From contig JAECRA010000019.1 in the NCBI GenBank assembly GCA_015999985.1, positions 1 through 64,000 on the forward strand: a stretch of 64,000 nucleotides of DNA. The letters run 5' to 3'. A model generated the notes under the pieces. The model was not told the origin of the DNA. It was given only the letters and a program-made list of their open reading frames with translations, and did no database searches. The position numbers were made by a program, and so were the translations under genes. Shown in pieces: positions 28,100 to 37,849 of this stretch (position 1 is its first letter; every line of letters starts with the position of its first letter). Origin of the DNA: Comamonadaceae bacterium. Its GTDB lineage: Bacteria > Pseudomonadota > Gammaproteobacteria > Burkholderiales > Burkholderiaceae_C.

Positions 28100-28840
28100 A
28101 TGCTATTGATTCCCGCCATCGACCTCAAAGACGGCCACTGCGTTCGCCTCAAACAAGGGGATATGGACCAAGCCACCACTTTCAGCGAAGACCCGGCCGC
28201 CATGGCTGCGAAATGGCTGGAGCGCGGAGCGCGCCGGCTGCATCTGGTTGATCTCAATGGCGCTTTTGCGGGCAAACCGCAGAACATGAGCGCCATCAAA
28301 TCCATCCTGAAAGAGGTTGGCGACGATATCCCGGTGCAATTGGGGGGCGGTATTCGTGATCTGGACACGATCGAGCGCTACGTAGACGCTGGCATGGCCT
28401 ACGTGATCATAGGCACGGCGGCAGTCAAAAACCCTGGCTTTCTGAAAGACGCCTGCACCGCCTTTGCAGGACACATCATTGTCGGCCTGGACGCCAAGGA
28501 TGGCAAAGTGGCCACTGATGGCTGGAGCAAGCTCACTGGGCACGAGGTGATCGATCTGGCCAAGAAATTCGAAGACTGGGGTGTCGAAAGCATCATCTAC
28601 ACCGACATCGGCCGCGACGGCATGCTGAGCGGCATCAACATCGACGCCACCGTCAAACTGGCGCAAGCGCTGACCATCCCCGTCATCGCCTCTGGCGGGC
28701 TTTCCAACATGGCCGATATTGAAGCCTTGTGTGCGGTAGAGGGCGAAGGCGTTCAGGGGGTCATATGCGGCCGTGCCGTCTACAGCGGTGACCTCGATTT
28801 TGCCAAGGCCCAGGAACGGGCCGACGAGCTCAACGGTTAG
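28100..28840 (+). CDS. hisA: Phosphoribosylformimino-AICAR phosphate isomerase
   Basis: TIM-barrel isomerase (ProFAR isomerase) of histidine biosynthesis. 246 residues from ATG 28100 ([12 protein letters not shown]). Catalytic Asp8 and the second Asp in YTDIGRDGM are present, and the two phosphate-binding Gly motifs (QLGGGIRD and ASGGLSN) are intact. 13 bp before hisF. Confidence 0.98.
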   Translation: MLLIPAIDLKDGHCVRLKQGDMDQATTFSEDPAAMAAKWLERGARRLHLVDLNGAFAGKPQNMSAIKSILKEVGDDIPVQLGGGIRDLDTIERYVDAGMAYVIIGTAAVKNPGFLKDACTAFAGHIIVGLDAKDGKVATDGWSKLTGHEVIDLAKKFEDWGVESIIYTDIGRDGMLSGINIDATVKLAQALTIPVIASGGLSNMADIEALCAVEGEGVQGVICGRAVYSGDLDFAKAQERADELNG

Positions 28841-28853
28841 GCCTCTATTCCCC

Positions 28854-29633
28854 ATGCTTGCCAAACGAATCATCCCCTGCCTGGACGTCACGGGTGGCCG
28901 AGTGGTCAAAGGCGTCAACTTCGTCGAACTTCGAGATGCTGGCGATCCGGTTGAAATTGCGGCCCGCTACAACGAACAGGGAGCAGACGAGCTGACTTTT
29001 CTGGACATCACCGCCACCAGTGATGGCCGTGATCTGATCCTTCACATCATCGAGTCGGTCGCTTCGCAGGTTTTCATACCGCTCACGGTAGGAGGGGGTG
29101 TTCGCACGGTGGACGACGTCCGCAGGCTCCTCAATGCCGGGGCAGACAAAACCAGTTTCAATTCGGCCGCTATCTCCAATCCGCAGGTGATCCGCGACGC
29201 GTCTGCCAAATACGGTGCCCAATGCATTGTGGTGGCCATCGATGCCAAGCGCAGGCTTGGGGACGACCTGCTTGAACGCGGCCCGGGCTGGGACGTCTAT
29301 AGCCATGGTGGCCGCAAGAATACCGGTCTTGATGCAGTCGAGTGGGCGCGCCGAATGGCGGAGTACGGCGCGGGAGAAATCCTTCTTACCAGCATGGACC
29401 GAGATGGCACCAAATCGGGGTTTGATCTCGAATTGACCCGCGCCGTGTCCGATGCTGTGACCGTACCGGTTATCGCATCAGGCGGGGTGGGTACACTTGA
29501 CGATTTGGCTGACGGCGTTCAGATCGGCGGCGCCGACGCGGTGCTGGCGGCCAGCATTTTTCACTACGGGGAATTCACGGTAGCCCAGGCCAAAAATCGC
29601 ATGGCCGAACGGGGAATTACCGTGCGCATTTGA
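28854..29633 (+). CDS. hisF: Imidazole glycerol phosphate synthase, cyclase subunit
   Basis: TIM-barrel cyclase that, with HisH, forms imidazole glycerol phosphate and AICAR. 259 residues from ATG 28854. Catalytic Asp11 (IIPCLDV) and Asp in [12 protein letters not shown], plus phosphate-binding VGGGVRT and ASGGVGT, are conserved. Normally followed directly by hisI in this group; here gdhA intervenes. Confidence 0.98.
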   Translation: MLAKRIIPCLDVTGGRVVKGVNFVELRDAGDPVEIAARYNEQGADELTFLDITATSDGRDLILHIIESVASQVFIPLTVGGGVRTVDDVRRLLNAGADKTSFNSAAISNPQVIRDASAKYGAQCIVVAIDAKRRLGDDLLERGPGWDVYSHGGRKNTGLDAVEWARRMAEYGAGEILLTSMDRDGTKSGFDLELTRAVSDAVTVPVIASGGVGTLDDLADGVQIGGADAVLAASIFHYGEFTVAQAKNRMAERGITVRI

Positions 29634-29634
29634 G

Positions 29635-29656
29635 AGCATGCACTCATTGGCATGCT
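29635..29656 (+). repeat. Hairpin just after hisF
   Basis: Perfect 7-bp inverted repeat agcatgc / gcatgct with an 8-base loop, beginning 2 bp past the hisF stop. No U-tract. It may weaken read-through into gdhA or stabilise the his mRNA end. Confidence 0.4.
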
Positions 29657-29720
29657 GACAAGCTCGTGGTGAAGGCCAGGGACGGATTTTTATCCAACAA
29701 TCAAAAGTAGGGGAAACATT

Positions 29721-31064
29721 TTGACGACAGCGAGCATGCAGGAATTTCTGGATTCAGTTACACAGCGCGATCCGCACCAACCCGAGTTTCTGCAAGCCGT
29801 CAAGGAGGTTGTCGTCAGCCTCTGGCCATTCCTTGAAAAGAATCCCAAGTACCGCGAGCACGGCATATTGGAGCGCTTGGTTGAACCGGATCGTGCCATT
29901 CAGTTTCGCGTGAGCTGGGTGAACGACAAAGGCCAGACACAGGTCAATCGCGCCTTCCGCGTGCAGCACAGCATGGCCATCGGACCGTACAAGGGCGGCA
30001 TGCGTTTTCACCCTTCGGTCAACCTCTCTATTCTGAAGTTTCTGGGTTTCGAGCAGACCTTCAAGAACGCTCTGACCACCCTGCCCATGGGCGGAGGCAA
30101 GGGCGGCTCTGACTTTGATCCCAAAGGCAAGAGCGACGGCGAAGTGATGCGGTTTTGCCAAGCCTTGATGACCGAGCTGTATCGTCATCTCGGCCCGGAC
30201 ACCGACGTGCCTGCGGGCGATATCGGCGTGGGCGCGCGTGAAGTCGGCTTCATGGCTGGCATGATGAAAAAGCTGTCCAACGACGCCAGCAGCGTGTTCA
30301 CTGGCAAGGGTATTGCCTTTGGCGGCAGTTTGATGCGCCCCGAAGCCACAGGCTACGGTACGGTGTATTTTGCCCAGGAGATGCTTCGCCGCAAGCAGAT
30401 GGGCTTTGAAAACCGCAGCGTCAGTATTTCTGGCTCCGGCAATGTGGCGCAATTCGCTGCAGAAAAAGCCATGGAACTGGGTGCCAAGATCATCACCCTT
30501 TCAGATTCTGGTGGCACCCTGGTGCACGAAGCAGGACTCACCCACGGCATGCTGGAAGATCTCATGGAATGGAAGAACGTCAAGCGCGGGCGTTTGGCCG
30601 ACTTCTGTAGCCTGCACAAGATCAAATTCGAAGCAGACAAGAACCCTTGGCACGTACCGGTTGATATTGCGCTTCCCTGCGCCACCCAGAACGAACTGGA
30701 CGGAACTGATGCCAAGCACCTTATCGCTAACGGCGTAGTCTGTGTGGCTGAAGGCGCCAATATGCCCAGCACGCTGGATGCGGTGGATCACTTCCTGGAA
30801 GCCGGTACGCTGTACGCGCCGGGTAAAGCCAGCAACGCGGGAGGCGTAGCTACATCGGGTCTGGAAATGAGCCAGAACGCCATGCGCCTGTCGTGGTCGC
30901 ACAGTGAGGTAGATCTGCGTTTGCACGAGATCATGAAGGACATCCACGGCAATTGCGTGCGCTACGGCGAGCGCTCTGATGGCAGCGTCAACTACGTCGA
31001 AGGTGCCAACGTGGCCGGCTTCGTCAAGATCGCTGACGCCATGATGGCGCAAGGCGTTCTCTGA
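29721..31064 (+). CDS. gdhA: Glutamate dehydrogenase (NADP-type)
   Basis: Assimilatory glutamate dehydrogenase converting 2-oxoglutarate and ammonium to glutamate. 447 residues, the hexameric NADP-type length. N-terminal catalytic domain with GPYKGGMRFHP, TLPMGGGKGGSDFDPKG (catalytic lysines) and a Rossmann domain with SGSGNVAQFAAEK. Start is TTG at 29721 with GGGG a few bases upstream; the ATG at 29736 is an alternative. Inserted between hisF and hisI; HisH consumes glutamine, giving a loose nitrogen link. Confidence 0.96.
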   Translation: MTTASMQEFLDSVTQRDPHQPEFLQAVKEVVVSLWPFLEKNPKYREHGILERLVEPDRAIQFRVSWVNDKGQTQVNRAFRVQHSMAIGPYKGGMRFHPSVNLSILKFLGFEQTFKNALTTLPMGGGKGGSDFDPKGKSDGEVMRFCQALMTELYRHLGPDTDVPAGDIGVGAREVGFMAGMMKKLSNDASSVFTGKGIAFGGSLMRPEATGYGTVYFAQEMLRRKQMGFENRSVSISGSGNVAQFAAEKAMELGAKIITLSDSGGTLVHEAGLTHGMLEDLMEWKNVKRGRLADFCSLHKIKFEADKNPWHVPVDIALPCATQNELDGTDAKHLIANGVVCVAEGANMPSTLDAVDHFLEAGTLYAPGKASNAGGVATSGLEMSQNAMRLSWSHSEVDLRLHEIMKDIHGNCVRYGERSDGSVNYVEGANVAGFVKIADAMMAQGVL

Positions 31065-31094
31065 GTCAACCTGGCCAAGGGCCGCTGGAGTGTC

Positions 31095-31484
31095 ATGAAC
31101 TGGCTCGATGAAATCCGCTGGGATGCCCAAGGCCTGGTGCCGGTGATTGCGCAGGAGCAGTCATCCGGTGATGTGCTCATGTTTGCGTGGATGAACCGCG
31201 AGGCGCTCGCCAAGACGGCGGAGACGGGCCGCGCCGTGTATTACAGCCGTTCGCGCGGCAAACTATGGCCCAAAGGCGAAGAGTCGGGCCATGTGCAGAC
31301 CGTGCATGAGATTCGCATGGATTGCGACAATGACGTCGTTCTTTTGAAGGTGACTCAGCTCGGTCATGAGCCCGGTATAGCCTGCCATACCGGTCGCCAC
31401 AGCTGCTTCTTCCAGAAATTTGAGAATGGCGCCTGGGTCTCGATAGAGCCGGTCTTGAAAGATCCCGCATTCATCTATAAATAA
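31095..31484 (+). CDS. hisI: Phosphoribosyl-AMP cyclohydrolase
   Basis: Zinc enzyme opening the adenine ring of PR-AMP. 129 residues, cyclohydrolase only; the pyrophosphohydrolase is a separate gene here. Metal and active-site motifs [36 protein letters not shown] and [10 protein letters not shown] are complete. 4 bp before hisE. Confidence 0.97.
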   Translation: MNWLDEIRWDAQGLVPVIAQEQSSGDVLMFAWMNREALAKTAETGRAVYYSRSRGKLWPKGEESGHVQTVHEIRMDCDNDVVLLKVTQLGHEPGIACHTGRHSCFFQKFENGAWVSIEPVLKDPAFIYK

Positions 31485-31488
31485 GGGC

Positions 31489-31869
31489 ATGAGTTCAGAA
31501 GACACCCTGGCGCGCTTGGCCGCCGTCATTGAAAGCCGTAAGCCATCGGCGGGCGGCGATGCGTCGTCCAGCTACGTGGCCCGATTGCTCGCCAAAGGCC
31601 CGGATGCCTTCCTGAAGAAAATCGGGGAAGAAGCCACTGAGGTCGTCATGGCCGCCAAGGACGCTGATCACGGTGGCGAACCTTCCAAAATCGTCTATGA
31701 GGTGGCCGATCTCTGGTTTCACAGCATGATTGCGCTCGCGCACTATGGCTTTTCGCCGGCGGACGTGGTCAATGAACTGGCACGCCGCGAAGGCATGAGC
31801 GGCATTGAGGAAAAAGCCTTGCGCAAGGCGGTTGCGCGTGACGCTGACGAAGAAGGATCCAAGTCATGA
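31489..31869 (+). CDS. hisE: Phosphoribosyl-ATP pyrophosphohydrolase
   Basis: MazG-like all-alpha enzyme hydrolysing PR-ATP to PR-AMP. 126 residues with [26 protein letters not shown] carrying the Glu metal ligands and [15 protein letters not shown]. Overlaps the following small membrane gene by 4 bp, so histidine genes and the next cluster are transcriptionally linked. Confidence 0.96.
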   Translation: MSSEDTLARLAAVIESRKPSAGGDASSSYVARLLAKGPDAFLKKIGEEATEVVMAAKDADHGGEPSKIVYEVADLWFHSMIALAHYGFSPADVVNELARREGMSGIEEKALRKAVARDADEEGSKS

Positions 31870-32258
31870 ACAAAGATATCATCGACGTGCAAGCCATCGA
31901 CTCTGAGCGTAACCAGTCGCTCAAGACGTGGGGCTGGGTGAGCTATATCCTGCATTTGATCGTGGCGGTCGCCGCAGTCGTGCCTGGGGCTCAGGTCAGT
32001 ATTGCCTTGCTGCTGATTGCCCTCATCATCGATCTGGTGAAAAAGGGCGATGCCGCCGGAACCTGGCAGGAGAGCCACTTCAGTTGGCGCATCCGCTCTG
32101 TGATCTGGGCCGGGATCCTGTATCTTGTCACGGCCCCCCTGTTTATTTTGTTATACCTGCCGGGTGCCGTTGCCTGGGCCATCATTTCCTTGTGGTTCCT
32201 CTACCGCATCATCAAAGGTATGGTGCGCATGAACGCCGATCAAGCGATCAATGCCTGA
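31866..32258 (+). CDS. DUF4870-type small membrane protein
   Basis: 130 residues with three to four hydrophobic spans, resembling DUF4870 ([12 protein letters not shown]-like opening, [13 protein letters not shown] loop, final [14 protein letters not shown]). Inner-membrane protein of unknown function that commonly sits downstream of hisE in this lineage. Starts in the hisE stop (ATGA) and overlaps the patatin gene by 8 bp. Confidence 0.8.
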   Translation: MNKDIIDVQAIDSERNQSLKTWGWVSYILHLIVAVAAVVPGAQVSIALLLIALIIDLVKKGDAAGTWQESHFSWRIRSVIWAGILYLVTAPLFILLYLPGAVAWAIISLWFLYRIIKGMVRMNADQAINA

Positions 32259-33300
32259 CGAAGGCTCCGCCGCTCGCGCGACCGGGGAGCATCCCGGGCG
32301 CCAGAACAAGACAGTCAATCTGGCTCTCCAGGGCGGCGGATCGCATGGCGCTTTTACCTGGGGTGTTCTGGATGCATTTCTGGAAGACGGCCGAGTCGAC
32401 TTTGAGGGCATCAGCGGTACTAGCGCGGGGGCCATGAACGCTGTTGTACTGGCTCATGCGCTTGCCAAGGCTGAAGTCGAGGGGGTGCGAGGCCACGATG
32501 CGCGTGAGGCTGCTCGTGCGGCTCTGTCGCGTTTCTGGGACGGCGTTGGAGTGATGGGGACATTCATGGCGGGCCTGCCATTGCCCGCAGCGCAGGCGAT
32601 GGCCAGCATGTTCACGCAATGGTTTTCTCCTTCTCAAGTCAACCCGCTGGGTCTCAACCCCTTGCGTCAATTGCTGGAGCGGGAAGTCGACTTCGAGCTG
32701 CTCGCCAAGCACGGCCAGATCAAGATATTCGTGACCGCCACGAATGTGCGGACCGGGCGCGGAGATACCTTCAGTGGTACGCGCTTGTCTGCAGATGCCG
32801 TGATGGCCTCTGCGTGTTTGCCCAGCCTGTTTCAGGCGGTGCAAATCGAAGGTGAGCATTACTGGGATGGCGGGTTTTCGGGTAACCCAGCGATCTATCC
32901 CCTCATTTACGAAACCAAGTCCTGCGACGTAGTGTTGGTACAGATCAACCCCGTTGAAACGCCTTACATTCCAGGCGCTTCATCGCAAGAAATCATGGAG
33001 CGGGTCAACGAGATCACTTTCAATGCCCCCCTTTTGGCTGAAATGAGGGCAATTGAATTTGTCCGGCGACTCCTGGCCGAGGGCCGGCTGGACCCGGATC
33101 GTTACAAGAACGTGCTTTTGCACAGGGTCGACGGTGGAGCAGCCTTGGCGGAATTTGGCGCTAGTTCCAAATCACGCGCGGACTCGCCTTTCCTGCGCCG
33201 GCTATTTGATCTCGGGCGAGCAACGGGTCAACAGTGGCTCAAGCAGCACCTGCGTGACGTCGGGGTACGATCGAGCGCAGAACATACTCACAGACCATGA
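32251..33300 (+). CDS. Patatin-like phospholipase
   Basis: Cytoplasmic or membrane-associated lipid acyl hydrolase of the patatin family. 349 residues. Oxyanion loop GGGSHG (28-33), nucleophile Ser58 in GTSAG, catalytic Asp206 in DGGFSGNP: the Ser-Asp dyad is complete. No signal peptide. Likely acts on phospholipids or related esters; not a known secreted effector type from sequence alone. Overlaps hitA by ATGA. Confidence 0.9.
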   Translation: MPDEGSAARATGEHPGRQNKTVNLALQGGGSHGAFTWGVLDAFLEDGRVDFEGISGTSAGAMNAVVLAHALAKAEVEGVRGHDAREAARAALSRFWDGVGVMGTFMAGLPLPAAQAMASMFTQWFSPSQVNPLGLNPLRQLLEREVDFELLAKHGQIKIFVTATNVRTGRGDTFSGTRLSADAVMASACLPSLFQAVQIEGEHYWDGGFSGNPAIYPLIYETKSCDVVLVQINPVETPYIPGASSQEIMERVNEITFNAPLLAEMRAIEFVRRLLAEGRLDPDRYKNVLLHRVDGGAALAEFGASSKSRADSPFLRRLFDLGRATGQQWLKQHLRDVGVRSSAEHTHRP

Positions 33301-33662
33301 ACGCTTCTCACGATCCCAACTGCATTTTTTGCAAAATCATCGCTGGCCAGATTCCATCTAAAAAAATCTATGAAGATGATGAACTGTTTGCTTTTCATGA
33401 CATTGCGCCATGGGCTCCCGTTCATTTCATGATCATTCCCAAGGCGCATATACCCTCGATGGCGCAGGTCGGGCCTGACCATGAGGCTTTGCTGGGCCGA
33501 CTGATGGTGCTGGCACCCAAACTTGCACTTGAGCAGGGGTGCCGTCCCTATCCAGATGGCGGTTTCCGTATTGTGACAAATACAGGTTCAGAGGGCGGCC
33601 AGGAAGTGCATCACCTTCACGTGCATGTCATGGGAGGTCCGCGTCCATGGTTGCGCGGGTAA
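33297..33662 (+). CDS. hinT: HIT family nucleotide-binding protein
   Basis: Histidine-triad hydrolase of the HinT branch, cleaving adenosine phosphoramidates. 121 residues with CIFCKIIAGQIPSKKIYEDD opening and the triad His106-x-His108-x-His110 (HHLHVHVMGG). Cytoplasmic. Translationally coupled to the patatin gene and 105 bp upstream of tatA, as widely seen in betaproteobacteria. Confidence 0.95.
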   Translation: MNASHDPNCIFCKIIAGQIPSKKIYEDDELFAFHDIAPWAPVHFMIIPKAHIPSMAQVGPDHEALLGRLMVLAPKLALEQGCRPYPDGGFRIVTNTGSEGGQEVHHLHVHVMGGPRPWLRG

Positions 33663-33767
33663 GCGTTTAAGGCCAATATGGTCAATTAAAAGTCTATTGA
33701 AGGCCTCGGGGGAACCTGAATGCCTCCGTCGGCGTCTAAAATCAACTGATTCGCAAGGAGAATTGCA

Positions 33768-34004
33768 ATGGGTTCCTTTTCTATCTGGCATTGGCTGATC
33801 GTGCTGCTCATCGTGGTGATGATCTTTGGCACCAAGAAACTGAAAAATATGGGCACCGACTTGGGTGGTGCCGTGAAGGGCTTCAAAGACGGCATGAAAG
33901 ACGGCTCCGCCGATGCGGATCCAAACAAGCCCGCCGCTGGTCAAGTCGCTAACGCAGCGGCAGACAAGACCACGATCGACGTGCAAGCCAAAGAGAAGAG
34001 CTGA
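33768..34004 (+). CDS. tatA: Twin-arginine translocase subunit TatA
   Basis: Pore-forming subunit of the Tat system that exports folded proteins. 78 residues: N-terminal membrane helix ([15 protein letters not shown]), hinge [13 protein letters not shown] and an amphipathic helix [12 protein letters not shown], then a polar tail. Good AAGGAG before the ATG. First gene of tatABC; several candidate Tat substrates lie in the same window. Confidence 0.97.
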   Translation: MGSFSIWHWLIVLLIVVMIFGTKKLKNMGTDLGGAVKGFKDGMKDGSADADPNKPAAGQVANAAADKTTIDVQAKEKS

Positions 34005-34086
34005 TCTTTCATTTCAGCTTCAGTGCCCCGGCACCTGGCAGCGAATCCGCTGTTGGCCGGGCGATTGACGTTGAATTCAAACGCTT

Positions 34087-34569
34087 ATGCTAGATATCGG
34101 CCTTTCCAAAATGGCGCTCATCGGAGCGGTGGCGTTGATCGTCATCGGACCGGAGAAATTGCCACGCGTCGCGCGTACCGTTGGTACTCTGCTGGGCAAA
34201 GCGCAGCGTTACGTCTCTGACGTCAAAGCCGAGGTCAATCGGTCGATGGATCTGGACGAGCTAAAAAAGATGAAGGAATCGATGGAAGATGCTGGCCGAG
34301 AGGTCGAAAAAAGCATTCATTCCACCAGATCCGATTTTGAGAAAGATTGGTCCAGTGCCACCTCAGGTCTGGAGAATGCTGAGGGCTCCGACGCCAGCAC
34401 CAGCACTCCCTCTTGGGAACCACCGCCGCCTTCCTATAAAAATCCGGGCAAGAACTGGCGCGTGAAGCGAGGTGCCACCCCACAGTGGTACAAGGTGCGC
34501 CAAGGCGTGCGCCGGCAAGCGCAATCAGGGGCGGCGCGCGTGGCGCGTTACCGGCCCAAGAGTAAATAG
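34087..34569 (+). CDS. tatB: Twin-arginine translocase subunit TatB
   Basis: Receptor-complex subunit that passes Tat substrates from TatC to TatA. 160 residues with short membrane helix ([14 protein letters not shown]), the conserved [13 protein letters not shown] and a long amphipathic charged helix. The C-terminal third is Pro/Ser-rich then strongly basic. Lies 82 bp after tatA. Confidence 0.96.
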   Translation: MLDIGLSKMALIGAVALIVIGPEKLPRVARTVGTLLGKAQRYVSDVKAEVNRSMDLDELKKMKESMEDAGREVEKSIHSTRSDFEKDWSSATSGLENAEGSDASTSTPSWEPPPPSYKNPGKNWRVKRGATPQWYKVRQGVRRQAQSGAARVARYRPKSK

Positions 34570-34638
34570 TAGAAAAATGACGGTTGAATTTACGCACCTG
34601 AGCGGCAAAGTCTTCTGTTGTAGGCAATAAAAACCGAG

Positions 34639-35451
34639 ATGTCCAACCCCAAGCCCGAATCCGAAGACGAACTCGCAGGTACAGAGCAGCCGTTCGTCAC
34701 GCATTTGATGGAGCTGCGCGACCGGCTTATCAAAGCCCTGCTGGCAGTCGGGGTGGTGGCCGGGGGGTTGGCGTTCTACCCCGGCCCGGGTGAACTCTAC
34801 GACTTGCTCGCCCAGCCTCTGATCGCGAACTTGCCAGCGGGCGCGACCATGATCGCCACATCGGTCATATCGCCATTCATGGTGCCGCTGAAGATACTGC
34901 TCATGGCGGCCTTTCTGATCGCATTGCCGATCGTGCTCTATCAGGTGTGGGCGTTCGTGGCACCTGGTCTGTACATGCATGAGAAGAAAATGGTGCTACC
35001 GCTGGTGGTTTCCAGCACCGTGCTGTTCTTCTCGGGGGTGGCATTTTGTTACTTTTTCGTCTTTGGCAAGGTATTTGCCTTCATCCAGCAATTTGCGCCT
35101 AAGAGTATTACCGCTGCTCCAGATATTGAGGCTTACCTGAGCTTCGTGATGACCATGTTCCTGGCATTCGGGCTGGCTTTCGAAGTGCCCATTGCGGTGG
35201 TTGTTCTGGCTCGTATCGGGGTCGTGACCATTGCGCAGCTCAAACAATTCCGTGGCTACTTCATCGTCTTGGCTTTCGTGATCGCTGCCGTTGTGACGCC
35301 GCCCGATGTGGTTTCCCAGCTCGCACTGGCGATTCCGATGTGCTTGCTCTACGAAGTTGGCATATGGGCCGCCCAGCTTTTCATCAGGCACACCAAAAAG
35401 CCTGAAGACGCGGCGGATGAAACGTCTGCTGACGTCGTGAAGCAGGACTAA
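34639..35451 (+). CDS. tatC: Twin-arginine translocase subunit TatC
   Basis: Polytopic inner-membrane core of the Tat receptor, recognising the RR motif. 270 residues, six predicted spans. The family signatures PFVTHLMELRDRLIKALL, FVAPGLYMHEKK and TPPDVVSQLALAIPMCLLYE are present. Polar acidic C-terminal tail. Last gene of tatABC. Confidence 0.98.
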   Translation: MSNPKPESEDELAGTEQPFVTHLMELRDRLIKALLAVGVVAGGLAFYPGPGELYDLLAQPLIANLPAGATMIATSVISPFMVPLKILLMAAFLIALPIVLYQVWAFVAPGLYMHEKKMVLPLVVSSTVLFFSGVAFCYFFVFGKVFAFIQQFAPKSITAAPDIEAYLSFVMTMFLAFGLAFEVPIAVVVLARIGVVTIAQLKQFRGYFIVLAFVIAAVVTPPDVVSQLALAIPMCLLYEVGIWAAQLFIRHTKKPEDAADETSADVVKQD

Positions 35452-35817
35452 GTAGCTGTCTCTGCTGCCTCTGCCCAAATCAACGCTCCGTTAGGCGGCA
35501 ACAGCAGGTCTTAGAGCTCGACTTGTCTTTGGCTGACGCGGTGGGCCGCAGCCTTAGCTGTCGGTTGGCCTTGGCTGTTGGCCTTGGAGCGCCAAGCTCC
35601 AGCTCGGCATCTTCTGGCGCTTCCGAAGTGGAGTGCTTATCAAGGCGATTGCCGCTAACGACGCCCACTTAAACCGATCTCAGCGACAAGGCCGGCACGG
35701 CGCACCCCTCGAAATTCAGGCGGGTGCCAAGCCAGGGCTTGCCGGCTGGCGGAAGAGCGCTCCTAGGAGCGTGATGGTCTATAGAGAGCTTTGACCGCCC
35801 CCTAAGGAGCTTTTCCC
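35452..35817. other. Convergent intergenic region tatC / serine protease
   Basis: 366 bp between converging genes. No gene supported. It contains short direct repeats of ggccttgg near 35568-35588, a small hairpin ggagc-gccaa-gctcc at 35586-35600 and a perfect 14-bp palindrome cgctcctaggagcg at 35758-35771. None has a U-tract typical of intrinsic terminators. Confidence 0.55.
35758..35771. repeat. 14-bp palindrome cgctcctaggagcg
   Basis: Self-complementary sequence in the convergent gap, 47 bp from the protease stop. It could form part of a bidirectional transcription end, or be chance. No other function is suggested by context. Confidence 0.3.
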
Positions 35818-36972
35818 TCAGCGTCCCTGCTGCTGCTGCTGCTGGCGCGGCCGAGGACGCTGAGTAGGCGTCACGCTGGCCTGAGTCTTCTCTCCACGCC
35901 GTTGTAGTGTGAACTCAGACGCCTGACCTGGGGCCAGTGCCGCAATGCGCGTCAGCAACTCGGAAACCGTGCGTATGGACTCTCCACCCACCTCGGTAAT
36001 CACATCGCCAGGCCGAATGCCCGCCTGTGATGCCGGGCCGCCATTGAGTACGCCGGTAACGATGACGCCTTCCAGGGTGTTGGTGCCAAAGGTTTGCGCC
36101 AGCTCAGGGGTCAGCTCGCCTGGCTCTATTCCAATCCAGCCGCGCACGACCTGACCATTCTTGACGATGCTTTCCATGACCTGCTTGGCAGTCGACACGG
36201 GAATCGCAAAGCCAATGCCCATGCTTCCTCCCGACCGTGAATAGATGGCGGTGTTGACTCCCATCAGGTTGCCGTTGACGTCTATGAGCGCGCCGCCCGA
36301 GTTGCCAGGGTTGATGGCGGCATCGGTCTGAATGAAGTTCTCGAACGTATTGATTCCCAGTTGATTTCGCCCCAAGGCACTGACGATCCCACTCGTGACC
36401 GTCTGGCCGACGCCAAACGGGTTTCCAATCGCCAAAACCCTGTCTCCTACCTGCAGGTGGTCCGAGTCGCCCAGAACGATCACTGGCAGCTTGTCCAGGT
36501 CGATCTTCAGCACTGCCAGATCCGACTCCGGATCGGTGCCGATCACCTTGGCTGCCGCACGGCGAGAATCTGCCAGAAGCACTTCAATCTCGTCCGCACC
36601 CTCGACAACGTGGTTGTTGGTGAGCACGTAGCCCTGTGGGCTCATGATGACGCCGGAACCCAGGCCAGCTTGCTGCTGTTCACCCTGATCGCCGAAGAAA
36701 AAGCGAAACCAGGGGTCTCTGGCGTTGGGGTGCCGCGAAGTCTTGCTGGTATTGATGCTGACCACGGCTGGGGCAGCACGTTTGACCGCTGCACTGAAAC
36801 TGCCTTCGGCAATGGCTCCAGGCGTGGGCGCAGGCGCTTCCAGGATCGAGACAGTCCCTACAGTGCTTGAGACGGCGCGGCCCAGCCATTGAGGCTTGAG
36901 CGTGCCAACGACAAAATAGGCTGCCAGCAGCACGGTGGCTGCCTGGGCAAACAAAAGCCAGAGACGTTTCAT
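35818..36972 (-). CDS. Periplasmic serine protease, HtrA family (DegS/DegQ type)
   Basis: Membrane-anchored trypsin-like protease for envelope quality control. 384 residues from ATG 36972, which starts an N-terminal membrane helix (LWLLFAQAATVLLAAYFVV); the upstream open frame to 37152 lacks coding signs. Triad His121 (TNNHVVEG), Asp151 (ESDLAVLKID) and Ser225 (GNSGGALID). One PDZ domain (about 270-365) makes it closer to DegS than DegP. The tail ends in a poly-Gln run before GR. Confidence 0.93.
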   Translation of the reverse strand: MKRLWLLFAQAATVLLAAYFVVGTLKPQWLGRAVSSTVGTVSILEAPAPTPGAIAEGSFSAAVKRAAPAVVSINTSKTSRHPNARDPWFRFFFGDQGEQQQAGLGSGVIMSPQGYVLTNNHVVEGADEIEVLLADSRRAAAKVIGTDPESDLAVLKIDLDKLPVIVLGDSDHLQVGDRVLAIGNPFGVGQTVTSGIVSALGRNQLGINTFENFIQTDAAINPGNSGGALIDVNGNLMGVNTAIYSRSGGSMGIGFAIPVSTAKQVMESIVKNGQVVRGWIGIEPGELTPELAQTFGTNTLEGVIVTGVLNGGPASQAGIRPGDVITEVGGESIRTVSELLTRIAALAPGQASEFTLQRRGEKTQASVTPTQRPRPRQQQQQQGR

Positions 36973-37075
36973 GGAGAGCCTGACGACGGCGTATTGAGTG
37001 CGCAGAAATGCGTAGAGCGAGACATTGTAGGCTCCTGGCATGCTGGTAATGTGCCTATCACCGACAATGACCCCT

Positions 37076-37849
37076 ATGCCTGAAACTTTCCAAACTGATC
37101 GGTCGGCATTGCTGGCTGCCTGCAATGCCGAAATGCAGCCTGAGCGCTTCAAGGACTACGGGCCCAACGGGTTGCAAGTGGAAGGCCGGGCGCAGATTGG
37201 CAAGCTAGTGTCGGGCGTCACAGCGAGCCGAGCCTTGATCGAAGCGGCCATAGACGTCGGTGCTGACGCCATCCTGGTCCATCACGGTCTGTTCTGGCGA
37301 GGCCAGAGCGGCACCATCACCGGATGGCTTAAAGAGCGGCTGCGCCTGCTCTTGTCCCACGAAATCAATCTGCTGGCCTACCATCTTCCGCTTGATGCCC
37401 ATCCCGCATTGGGCAACAACGCTCAATTGGCTCGGGTCTTGGGCTTGCAAGCGACGGGACGCTTCGGGGAGCAAGACCTGGGTTTCATTGGTGGCCGCCT
37501 GGACGGCGAGGCATTCGCAGACGCAGATGTTCTCTCATGGCAGCTGGAGCACGCACTGGGCCGCCCGGTGGTGTCGATCCAAGGAAAGCGCGAGGCCATC
37601 GAGAGGGTTGCTTGGTGCACGGGCGGTGCACAAAGCTATTTCGAAGCGGCTATCGCTGCTGGTGCGCAAGCATTCATTACCGGGGAAATATCCGAGCCAC
37701 AGGCACATTTGGCCAGGGAGTGCGGGGTTTCATTCTTCGCCTGCGGCCACCATGCGACCGAAAGGTATGGCGCGCCGGCATTGGGAGCGCATGTCGCGGC
37801 GCAGTTGGGTATTTCCCACCAGTTCATCGATATCGACAACCCCGCATGA
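37076..37849 (+). CDS. Nif3/YbgI-like dinuclear metal protein
   Basis: Nif3 family (DUF34, often labelled GTP cyclohydrolase 1 type 2), a ring-forming cytoplasmic metalloprotein of uncertain role. About 257 residues: KDYGPNGLQVEGR opening, metal-site ILVHHGLFWRG, LAYHLPLDAHPALGNNAQLA, and C-terminal GHHATERYGAPALG. An in-frame ATG at 37067 is an equal alternative; neither has a clear ribosome-binding site. Divergent from the protease, overlaps pdxA by ATGA. Confidence 0.9.
   Translation: MPETFQTDRSALLAACNAEMQPERFKDYGPNGLQVEGRAQIGKLVSGVTASRALIEAAIDVGADAILVHHGLFWRGQSGTITGWLKERLRLLLSHEINLLAYHLPLDAHPALGNNAQLARVLGLQATGRFGEQDLGFIGGRLDGEAFADADVLSWQLEHALGRPVVSIQGKREAIERVAWCTGGAQSYFEAAIAAGAQAFITGEISEPQAHLARECGVSFFACGHHATERYGAPALGAHVAAQLGISHQFIDIDNPA

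Noticed and set aside
37537-37845. Upstream extension of the pdxA frame by 103 codons
   Set aside because: It overlaps the Nif3-like gene in another frame; the PdxA family begins at the ATG at 37846.
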